A DNA stretch of 64,000 bases, from contig WPIO01000001.1 in NCBI GenBank assembly GCA_009760855.2, forward strand, positions 23,048,001 through 23,112,000, in the 5' to 3' direction. Made by a program: the position numbers and the translations under genes. The DNA comes from Cristatella mucedo (Eukaryota > Bryozoa > Phylactolaemata > Cristatellidae). Of this stretch, positions 54,679-64,000 are shown one piece after another. Numbering within the stretch: the stretch's first letter is position 1; each line of letters starts with the position of its first letter. The notes beneath the pieces were generated by a model. That model was not told the DNA's origin. It worked only from the letters and a program-made list of their open reading frames with translations, and ran no database searches.

Positions 54679-56104
54679 CATTAGAAGGAAATTATCTTTA
54701 GGGATACGTGCAACTCAAAAGCCTGACTGTAACAGAATTTATTCGACTAAGCTGCACTGAATGAGTGAGCTATGTCAAACTTTTGGTATGTGCTGCTACC
54801 TTGCAAATAATTGGCCACATCCAAGAAGTGGTTTGCAAATGCAGCATCCTGCTCATTCGAATTATTACCCTTTGATGGATGAATTTCTTCAAAAATGCTA
54901 AAATTATAAGAAAAATAATTCCTGCATAGCAAATAGCACGCTGGTATGAAATAAATTGAGTTATTCGATAAACATTCTAGCCGTTTCCGCATCAAGGAAA
55001 CGGCTTTAGAGACATTGCATTACGATTCTTTCTCTGCTAACTGAGACGTTTTTTGGATGTGAATTTCGTGAAAGCATAATCAAAGCCCTATCTTAAAATA
55101 CGAGAAATTCGCTCCCATTTGCTGACGGATGAAGCTCACTGACAAAATCAACAGGTTAGGCCTTCCGATGCTATGTGTTGAAGTTTTGAGGAAGTGACTA
55201 GCTTTCTCCAGCAGAATAGATTGATAACGAGCAGTAGATGTTACTTGCTCACCGAAAAACAGTCACAATATCCATGTTGAGAGCCGATGCTGTTTCAGTG
55301 TACCCATCACTAGGATTTGCTCACTGCAGTTATAAGCTCAAGAGCGATCATTTTCCTCGCACATGCATGTGGAATCTCTGCTATGGTGTACTGTATAGTC
55401 AGCGTACATTTCCTGAGCTTGAACAGGTTTTTTTGCTTGAATAGTGCCACAGCTTACTGGATATGTTGATAGAGTCAGGATGGGTTCATTGATTGCTTGA
55501 TGCATGCAAATGGTTATTACTGTCGGCTGACTTGCTTAGTCATTTCAATGACGGTGTGGTCGAACCCCGTGCAGTGCACACTCTAGTTAACATGTATTGG
55601 CCCTCATCAGATCGATTTGATGAGTTCCAATGCTTCACCGACGAAATTGTGAGCCAATGGCAAGAATTACCCTTCCGTCATGAGCAAGTGTGACGAGCCC
55701 AGCTGTTGTATGCCTCTGGTGGTTGGTGGTCGTTTTATTGGTCAGCTGTTGGCTGTACGACGACAGATTGCATTGATCCTCAGATCTTATATCATAGTTT
55801 GTCAGGAGGGACTGGAGGTGTTACTTAAGGTGGGGGAGGGAGGAAAGAGAAACCCCCAGGCCTTTAGTAAGATAATGGAATGCAAATGAAGCGCCACACT
55901 ACGCTATACGAGAAGGTGATGCTATTGCCACACACCTACGTTGTCCACTACCAGTTTGGATTGCCGTTACTTGAGTACACCGATGGCTTGCTTGCAGATA
56001 AACATACAGCCTGCACAGAAGGCAACCAACGAGCCACTGCTTGTGCAGGCTGACTCCCAACTGGTTCTCAAAGTGGAAGGGGTGGTTTCGTGTCGTACCA
56101 AGCT
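54679..56104. other. no recognisable feature
   Basis: AT-rich at first, then mixed. The 82-codon minus frame at 54747-54995 and the plus frame at 55493-55693 have no recognisable domain. Confidence 0.4.
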
Positions 56105-56114
56105 CAATTCTCAA

Positions 56115-56235
56115 ATCCCACAGAATTAACACCTTTAGTTGCTGTGCTCCCAAAGCACATAGCACACTCCCTACTGACATCAAGACATCCCAATTTCTGG
56201 AAAACAGTATTCACACCATATTTTACCGTGCATAA
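56115..56235 (+). mobile_element. possible LINE C-terminal scrap (copy C)
   Basis: Plus-strand CCAPKAHSTLPTDIKTSQ followed by FLENSIHTIFYR resembles the LINE C-terminal block [19 protein letters not shown]...LKTYLFR. Short and unconfirmed. Confidence 0.35.
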
Positions 56236-57397
56236 GCCCAACCCTCTATGTCTAATCACCCAAAGTTTTGAACCAATTTTTGGGAACAATATTTTTTAAT
56301 AACTGAATAAACTGATCAATAGAAAGACTCATTGTAATAACTAATGTCACAATCATTAACCTCTGCTTCAGGAATGGTGATGATACCCGTTCCATCTTTG
56401 TTGGGTGGAATCGAAAGAAGATACGTCGCCCAGAGCGATATAAAAGCAAAAAGGAGCCTCCTGTGAATAAGCCTCCTTTCCACTATCTTACCCCACATTT
56501 TGGAAATAATACAAGGTAAAAGACAGTCTACCAGCCCATCAGCCTATTCAAGGTAAAATACGGTAGCTACGCCAGCCTGCTCCTCTTAATGTTTGCTGGA
56601 TCTGTATAAATTGTCCATAGTGATGCACCTACACACTGGGAACATTATGACGAATCAATTGATATGATTAATTTCTAGCATATTTCAGTGCTTTTAAAGA
56701 GATTTTCTTTAGTTATTCCACCATTTAGTTCCTTACATTGCTATACAACTGTTGTATATTTATATTATTATTTAAGATTTCAAACGTTTATTCACCACGA
56801 CTGTTTGAAATAAACTTGTGGAGTATATGAGCTTTTTCTTTTAGCTTTCAGACGTTTTCTCAAAGAGGCAGACGACCCACTAAAAGATAGGCTTTGTGCT
56901 CTATAAAATAAGTGAAGGAACTGAAGTGATGGATTGGTTATAGGGAGATCAAATCTTCCCCTTTTTACCGTGTGAATCTAAACTGAAATCACTGCCATTT
57001 AAAATCGCGGCAATGCAAGTTTTTTGGATCACACTATTCTCAGATTCAAGTAAAATGCTTAGTCTAACTTAATGGCCGTAATTCAATTGGTAATTCTTTA
57101 CAACAAGCCTGAACTGGCAAACTGTGTCAACCCCTCAATAAAGTCGACTATTTTCAGAACGATGGTTATGTAACTGTGTTTTCTACAAAAGAACGATTAT
57201 AAACGGACGATGTGCTTAGCTGCGAAATCTCTAGGCCTAGAGCACATGTCTCAATTGTGCTAGCTCTGTGGTACAAATTCAGCTCTGGCTGCCTAGTCTA
57301 GATCATCTTTCATGCAGTTTTTAACTGCTTATTGCGGTACTTTTTCTACATTACTTTCCTACTTGTGTTAGCTCGCTATTTCGACATAAGACATGGT
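56236..57397. other. duplicated sequence without recognisable feature
   Basis: Counterpart of 9501-10639; nothing recognised. Confidence 0.4.
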
Positions 57398-57473
57398 ACA
57401 ATAATAATAATAATAATAATGCACTTGATAGAGCGCCCTCGGAGAACTCAATACCTTTCTAGGCGTTAGATTT
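57398..57473 (-). mobile_element. solo 3' tail of LINE family 1 (copy C)
   Basis: ACAATAATAATAATAATAAT, TTGATAGAGCGCCCTCGGAG, TTTCTAGGCG; same insertion as at 10640. Confidence 0.75.
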
Positions 57474-57484
57474 GTTAATGGAGC

Positions 57485-57640
57485 TATGAAATGATTTCGA
57501 CTTGTGGAGGATTTGTGAAGGATTTGAGGCTAATTTGTGTGGATGATGTGTGATTTGTGGTGGATGACGTGGATGATGATTTGTGTGGATGATTTGCATG
57601 AATCATCGATGATTTGCATGATTTCAATATTTGTGTCATG
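57485..57640 (+). repeat. GATGATTTGTGTG minisatellite (copy C)
   Basis: Counterpart of 10733-10860 with a different unit order and number. Confidence 0.75.
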
Positions 57641-57889
57641 TTCATTGTAAAGAGAAAATTAAGATTAAAAAGCCTTTCCAGGCAAGAGTTGGCCAACACA
57701 TTTGCTCCTGCGTTGCTGAAACTTGCCTTGATCCACACGGTCAAAGTCAAGGACTGATTTTCGAAGTAGGCTCAGAAAATGTCCTTAGCTCCTCAATGAG
57801 CTAATCATTTGAACTCCCAACTGTTCTTTTAGCTTTACTCTGAGAAGTTTGTGTCATCCTGGCAACTCTGCAGCATCGCTAATCCTCTT

Positions 57890-59520
57890 ACGGCTCACTA
57901 AGAATACAAATTGAAATTCTGTTTGGAGAGGCTGAGGCCGCACGCTGGGGCACACCACTCACCAGCATACTAATAGTATGTAGATGAAACGTGCTAGTTA
58001 CTTCCCAAGTCAGAATATGTGATCTCCATTGTAAAATATTGACGATATCCTTCTGGTAAGCAACACAAACCACTCGCCCGAAGACCGCTCCAGCAGCTTC
58101 CATGTGCTCCTATACAAAAATCGTTTACCACATTAGCAAAATATCTTGTATTTGCGATTGATAATCGATAATGGGCATACTATAAACACACATAGTCATC
58201 CAGCTTCAACGTGGATCCTGTGGGAGTGCTGTGGTACTGTCGGTTTAGCTTGGCCAGAGCGCCCGAATATTCTGAGTTGCTACGTCCCATGCCGTGACAA
58301 GCTTAATCGTGGACAGTCTGCACATAGTCACCACCCCCCCGACTTCGCATAATTCTACCACAAGTGGCACCAGATGCCTCGAGGCAGGCGAGCCTCCTGC
58401 CAATGGTTCATGAAAAAGGGGCTGCAGCTTTGACTAAACAGCTGCAGTACGCAAAAAGGCCACCGTCTATGTACAGGTCCCAACGGCACTAATTACTACT
58501 GGCAAACATAAAAAGCATATCGATAAGCATTCCATTCAAGTGCTCTACCAGATCATCAGTCATCGATTAATATGGAGATGTGTTCAGTTGGTCGACAGGC
58601 ATCATGCCACACAACTGCACGAGCATTTGAAGCAGGAAATTGCCCCCCCCCGTCAGAGAGGCCCTGATCTGGGACACCGTACCAGCAGATAATATCCCCT
58701 TAAACACCTTAGCAACGGTCAGAACGGTCGGGTCCGATATCGCTCCAGCCTCAGGCCAATTTGTGAAGCAGTCGGTCATCATATGTACCGGTTTCCCGAC
58801 TATGTTAGCGGCAGCTTCACAATGGTCATGGCAACTCGCTGCCAATGCAACTCCACAGGCAGGCTCTTCAGAAGCACCAACGCCCATTCATTGGGGCGTT
58901 GCATGAGATGATGGTCCTTCCGTACTTGTCTATGTTTTCTGCCAGCCCAGCCAGAAGTACCTCTTGAGCATCTGGCTCAGATTCTTCTGGGTGCCCAAAT
59001 GTGCTCCGAATAGGTCATTGAGGCACTCTTGTTTCACATAAAGCTGCAACGCAGAAGGTAACACCAGCTGCTTTCGGCACCCAAGGGCTGCGGTCCGGTG
59101 GAGATACCCATCCGGAAGCTGCACGCATGACAAGCAGTGATCGTCTGCGTAGCTTTTTCGCTCCGATCTGCAGTGTCCGACTTCTTGCCCCAGCAACGAA
59201 TACATTAGGCTGCGAAGCAACAGATCACTCAACTGCATTTTGCTTGTATACCTGGTTTCGGCCCAGGTGCAATATTGCCTACAAGACCAGCAGCAGGTTC
59301 TTACAGATGTGAACTCTCCATTGGCGTTAGGTTTCCCAAAGTGGTATTTTACTTCACTAACGTACTCCTAGAACTCTAGAGCCCACTTGGCTAGGCGCCA
59401 AGACTCAAGATTAATCTTTAGAACCCACACCAAGTGCAGGGGGTCAGTCAGGTCAACTCGCCTAAAATAGGCCTCAACATGCACTTTCCATACGGCTACT
59501 CGTAGTTAATTTATAGTCCT
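57890..59520 (-). mobile_element. Ty3/gypsy LTR-retrotransposon pol fossil, copy C
   Basis: Same integrase parts as copies A and B (KPVHMMTDCFTNWPEAGA, TVLTVAKVFKGILSAGTV, GTQKNLSQMLKRYFWLGW on the minus strand). No SINE, no LTR recognised. Broken, with roughly five to ten interruptions. The uninterrupted site for the SINE of A and B is at about 59235-59242. Confidence 0.85.
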
Positions 59521-59558
59521 TCCCTCTATCTGCTTTGTAACGAGAGTCATTTATTTAG

Positions 59559-59630
59559 AAATGCCTGAAGGGAGTTGCAAGAACTGTTGTGGGAAGTGCC
59601 ACATCCGATGTCGGATGTGCCAAGTTTGTG
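59559..59630 (+). CDS. Cys-rich exon-like stretch, copy C, function unknown
   Basis: Encodes MPEGSCKNCCGKCHIRCRMC then QVCG, a dense C..CC.KC...CR.C..CG pattern suggesting a small zinc-binding or disulfide-rich fold. Acceptor CATTTATTTAG|AA, consensus donor TTTGTG|GTGAGT, both phase 1. Joins in phase to 59799. No family recognised and no evidence of expression; it lies inside duplicated repeat-rich DNA, so it may be part of a transposon or a captured gene piece. Confidence 0.4.
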
Positions 59631-59798
59631 GTGAGTAATTGAAACTGGCTAGTTCATGTGCTCCCACAATCATATGACTCGTTCTTGCCCACCATGTAGT
59701 GTAGCAAAAGTTGCAGCAAAAATGAACACCGGTTCGAGGGTAACTTACATTTTGTGTAGCGGTGCTTGCATGATATAACTGTTTGCTTACTCGCTTAG

Positions 59799-59894
59799 GA
59801 TGTATGTACGACCAGCAGAAGCTCACCAAAGAAGACATCGTCAGGCTCACTGCCATGTGTAGACGTGGCGATATGATAGGATGGCTTAAAGAAC
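59799..59894 (+). CDS. second exon-like stretch following the Cys-rich one, copy C
   Basis: Acceptor TTTGCTTACTCGCTTAG|GA completes a Gly codon from 59630. Encodes CMYDQQKLTKEDIVRLTAMC and RRGDMIGWLKER, an amphipathic helix-like, well-formed stretch of 31 codons. Donor GAAC|GTATAA is weak. Phase 1 on both sides. The copy A counterpart (4289-4384) has a stop. Confidence 0.35.
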
Positions 59895-62329
59895 GTATAA
59901 ATTTATCGTGATAGCTGCAGCTGAGCTTAATTATTGGAGGGATGTGGAATGTATGTGTAAGATTTTTTACGTTGCTCTTTGGCCATTTCAAGCCATATGT
60001 CATTACAAAATCAGGCTCAGTCTTAATTTCTCCCAACAGATGCAGACTTATGGATAACTAAGTAAAAACCGATAGCTTGCAGGAAGGAATTATCAATTCC
60101 CAGAAATTATGAATGAACAAAATACAAAAGGCTACTGGATTTTTTTATCCGTTTCCTATAGCAGTCTAAGCATAGGCTTAGGCAATCAGCTCACAGGAGG
60201 CCACACCCGTCTGTGCAGGGCGGACCTAATGGCTACTTAAACCAGCAAACCCGCTGGGAGATCACTGACGCCAATTCCCAGGGAGTCATACCATTCAGGC
60301 TTCGATCGCAGATAATCCCGGCTTCTTTACTCCGTCCTCGCACGTCGTGCAAGGCTTTCGTGTCTATTTACTCAGACTTGGACAGAGCCGCCAGCACGGT
60401 AAGCATTTCTGCATTCCACGGTTAAAAGAAAAACGCTAAAGGTCCTCCATTGCTTGTAATGCACGCTGCAGCCGAGTGGATGATTTAAAAGTATTACTGA
60501 GCTCGAGAATGGATAGGTTAACCGCTTCACGTGACTTGTCGTGCATGCAGTGGTCGGAGACTGAGCAAACGACAGAGCGATCGATTGACTCGAGCTTCGG
60601 TAGGATGAAAAAAGGTGAGTTCAAGTTTGAATGCTGGCATTGTGCTTGCTGGAAGCTGATAAGGCCCAAGGGTACCACACTATCCAAAACTCTTCAGTCA
60701 CCGACCGGTGTGGCCATTCAAACAGTGCACACTAAAATTGTATCGCTTATTTCCCTGTGAAAAATTCGGTGCTAAATGCTGCTCACGGCTTACTGTCCAT
60801 GCCAACTTATAGCCCTTAACTGTATGGTTTTAACGTGTAAACTGTGCCAATGTTTCACAGCTGTAGCATCAAGACCCTAGAAAATCCTGCTTGTATGAAA
60901 AACCATATGCAAATACCAGGAGAACAGTCTTCAAGTTTGATGAAATAAATTGAAAAAAGTACACCACGTAGAGTTGAACTAATGGTTATGACGTTGAAGC
61001 AGCTTCATTTGTACGAAATTTTGCTCTTATTCCTGATGGCTATCTATCCTGTATTACTCTTAACAATCTTAATTAGGTTGTAGCTAAATCTATGGACGAT
61101 TAGAATTAAAATTCTTAGCACTGCTGAGTTGATAGGTGTCAAGTGCGGCCGAGACCTATGGTTACAATGTTTCTACCTTCTATTATTCTTTCACGTATGC
61201 CTTGGCTTCAGGTTAGCTGGCTTCGCTCGAGCCATTCAGCTGCTGGCTACATCGATTGCAGGTATCTGGCAGTGGATCTGCATATCATGATATAATCTGG
61301 GCGTGGAATAACATCGGCCTCCACATAATGAAGTCCAGAGAGCAGAGTTTTAATTTCCGATGGGTCGTATAATCGAATCCCAGAGAGATCTGAGGCCTTT
61401 GGCTGATACCTTTTTATACTTAACAAGTGTCAATAATTGTTACGCCGGGTAAAAAATAGCATAGATCTCACGCAGCTACTAATTTTAAGAATTCGTTTAC
61501 TATCCTCTAGCTTAGCGACCTGCTCCCTGTGGTATCTATGCCTACGATGGCAGCATCCTGCTCTTTCCTTACCTCGCTAAGGCCAGGGCAATTTTCAAAC
61601 ATCGAAACAACTTCTTAATTTTAAGAATGATTAAATCGTTCAGTGTTTCTGTAAATATCACACTTAGTTTTGCTTGAAAATTGGCAGCAGTTCAGTGATA
61701 TTAATCAGGTTGCACCACTCATTAAACACATGTAATTATCGTCCACCAGGTGGAAATACCAGCTTGATATGTTTCTGACTTTCACCAAGTTCTTTTTACT
61801 AGGGAGCACCATCCTGTTCTTAGTGATTTCTATATCTATTTTATAACCCAACTAATAGTTCCTGTGCTCAAACATTCTTTCACTGTATGAGTTTCTATGC
61901 CTCCCTGTTCACGTTCAAGCCCCTCTAGTTTGCCGGCGCACCCAAATCGAAATATCCTACCTTGATTCCATCCATATTTCTATCGAAGCGCATCTTCACC
62001 TATGCATGCGCATGTTATCGTAACGCGCATTTCATTCTCACAGAATGTGTTCATTCGGCATTTACAGTCATACTTAAGTCTACAACCTTTTCATAATTTT
62101 ATTCTGTCCGGAGAAGACTTGCAGCTCGTCCATTTCAACCTTCTACTGACCATCTCTCCTTGATTCGATGATAGAAGACGAATTTAAAGTTATAGAATAC
62201 TTTGAAATTCTAGCAATCAGACAGTTCATTACCGGGCACATGCTATTTTAGCCTCTGACGCATAACAAGCCCGGTATAGTGAACTTGTACTACACAAGGC
62301 GGCCAAAAAATCAGGGCTTACTTTTCTGC
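59895..62329. other. duplicated unnamed block (copy C)
   Basis: Shared with A (4385-6540) and partly with B (12831-14224). An open stretch on both strands at 60436-60760 (minus VVCSVSDHCMHDKSREAVNL) is also partly open in A at 5174-5425, but no domain is recognised and the A frame differs at its ends. Confidence 0.45.
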
Positions 62330-64000
62330 GCTTCGCCTTCACATAACCTTTGGTTAGTAAATAGGTGGTTATTTTCATGTAAACTGAGGAATCAAAGCCG
62401 CAGTTTCGCCACGAAAACTAAAAAATAGCATCTATATTACAGTTCAACCCTGCACGGTGGCCCGGACCATTAGAGGCCAGTGGATGAGAACGCACACGTG
62501 CAATTGCACGGAATTGGGCTGATAACACTGGAACACTGTTGTTTTATTATAAGCTGAAAAAAAAGTGCAGCTGGGCATGCTTTTGGAATAAATGGCAACT
62601 GTATTGCAGTCCAATTTATATAGGCAGACCACTGGCCCAAACCGTTGAACGCAATTGCGTTGAAACCTCCATGCGCAGTACAACAAACGTTTGAAGTTAA
62701 ACTCAGTATACTGTTTTATATAATGTGTAATTAGAAGCGCCGCTGCATGACGCATGTAGTAAAAATAGCAGCTGTATCACACTTCCCTAACCTAGGGAGG
62801 CTGGCTCAGGCCGTCCGAGCCCACGGTATGAGACACATTAGTACAATCGCACGAAAATTTTCGGTAAAATTCTATCACTGCATTATAGAATTTGGAATCA
62901 AAACCACAGTTGCACGCCGTCTAATCTGGGAGCGTGGCTGTATCGCACGCAGTTTGACGTCGCACCGCAAACTACGACCATCGAAAGCTGCTGTATGAGA
63001 ACGTGTATGCGCAATTGCATGACATTGTGCAATTAAACGCTGTATTATTTTCGTAACGTTAAAATACCAATGCGGTTGTGCAGCACTTATTGAAGAAGTG
63101 GCAGCTGTATCGCATTTCGGTTATGCAGGAAGGCTGACTGGCCGGGCCATCCGAGGCCACAGGATGAGAACACGGAAGCTCAAACGCCTGATATTCGGTT
63201 CTTAAATCCGGGACAGCATTTCCTACCATTTGAAATGAAAATCGCAGTTATGTAAAGGTTTTCATATAAACGGCAACTGCTCTGCAGTTCAAATATCAAG
63301 GGCTGCAATCTGGGTAGGACCACTGTAGGCTATAGCATGAGAAAGTGGTGGCTTAATCTCAAGAAATGTAGCGGGTTAATGTGTAATACTGGTTCGCATT
63401 ATTAAAAATAAAAGTCTGTTGCCCGAAGGCTTCTGTAGAAGTGGCATGTTTATGCAGTTCACATAATTTTGCAAACATATCATGCCGAGCCGTCTGAGGC
63501 TACAGCATAACAATGCGCAAGCGAAATCACCCCAAATTTGCTGGGTTAACGGGAAAAATATTTCTTATTTCCCATCCTTTAAAATGACAATCACAGGTAA
63601 GTGAAGTTTTATGTAAACTTGGCAGCTGTGACGCTGTTTACTTATTTCTGGCTGCTATCGGGGTCGAGACCCTGCAGCAATAGCCTGAGGACTCGCCAGC
63701 TAAATCTCGTGAAATCTTGAGGATTCAATTTTTTTAAATTAAAAGCGCAGTTGCGTGAAGCTTTTTGTGAAAATGGCAGCTTTATTACATTTCAAATGTT
63801 TTGAGCTGCCTTTTGGACCTAGCCTTCAGAGGCCATAGCGAGAGAATGCACGAGCCTAATCTTGTGAAAGCTGGTGGATAAACTTTGCTTACTGTTCAAT
63901 ATAACCTGGTATCAAAACTGAAGTTGCGCAATGCATTTTGTGGAAGTAATTCCTGTATTGACGCTCAAATGTGAAAAAAAAGCTGACTGGTGCACATCAT
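62330..64000 (+). repeat. tandem array of about 170-bp units (copy C), runs off the window
   Basis: The GGCAGCTGTATCGCA-like landmark recurs near 62420, 62593, 62770, 62935, 63102, 63266, 63441, 63618, 63773 and 63945, in register with copy B. Here the array begins with a TTCACATAACCTTTGGTTAG segment that A has but B lacks. Confidence 0.85.

Larger units (their letters stand above)
56105..64000 (+). repeat. segmental duplication, copy C (runs off the window)
   Basis: The longest copy. Collinear with copy B (9371-15990) and, for 57890-62420, with copy A. It has the about 1.4-kb block (59520-60930) that B lacks and the block (61800-62320) that A lacks, and it is the only copy without the SINE in the gypsy fossil, so its layout is closest to the ancestral one. 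Confidence 0.9.

Noticed and set aside
1-64000. CRISPR arrays, bacterial operons or rRNA genes
   Set aside because: The tandem repeats here have no uniform unique spacers, and the composition, introns and LINEs are eukaryotic; no rRNA-like sequence was recognised.

Overview
This is repeat-rich animal DNA. There are no operons, retroposons and DNA transposons are dense, and the one convincing host gene is split by GT-AG introns. Its product (a PAN/apple domain followed by a Cys/Trp/Gly-rich C-terminal module) looks, from memory, like predicted secreted proteins common in mollusc and other lophotrochozoan genomes. A lophotrochozoan, perhaps a mollusc, is therefore my best guess; no search was possible.

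Layout. 0-2.3 kb: LINE fossils nested in one another and a scrap of Ty3/gypsy reverse transcriptase. 2.3-6.7, 9.4-16.0 and 56.1-64.0 kb: three directly oriented copies (A, B, C) of one duplicated segment. It carries a broken Ty3/gypsy pol fossil, a pair of small Cys-rich exon-like stretches and, in B and C, a tandem array of about 170-bp units; copy C runs off the window. 6.7-9.3 and 16-25 kb: mostly LINE remnants in both orientations, a 72-bp AG microsatellite and SINEs. 25-29.3 kb: a minus-strand LINE (family 2) split by a younger plus-strand LINE (family 1) whose 481-codon reverse-transcriptase frame is still open.

29.3-45.1 kb holds the host gene: five exons at 29311-29586, 37949-38130, 39796-39956, 41413-41597 and 45056-45096. 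Splice phases are compatible throughout, the last exon ends in a stop, and an ATTAAA poly(A) signal follows. Its introns hold a near full-length decayed LINE, SINEs, inverted TTTAGGG/CCCTAAA-like arrays with a G-rich minisatellite, and a hAT-type element. The 5' end (start codon and signal peptide) was not found with confidence. 46-56 kb: more LINEs, including one inserted into its own family, two further hAT-type non-autonomous elements, and several kb where I recognise nothing.

Retroposon ecology. LINE family 1 (CR1/L2-like) ends in a roughly 60-bp tail (GCGCCTAGAGAGAGATTGAG..., then a GGGCGCTTTATCAAGTG-like part) plus (ATT)n. A tRNA-derived SINE ends in a close relative of that tail, suggesting the SINE uses this LINE's machinery. 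LINE family 2 ends in (ATTAC)n-like repeats. Insertions with target-site duplications give a relative order of events, and a SINE present in copies A and B but absent from C orders the segmental duplications.
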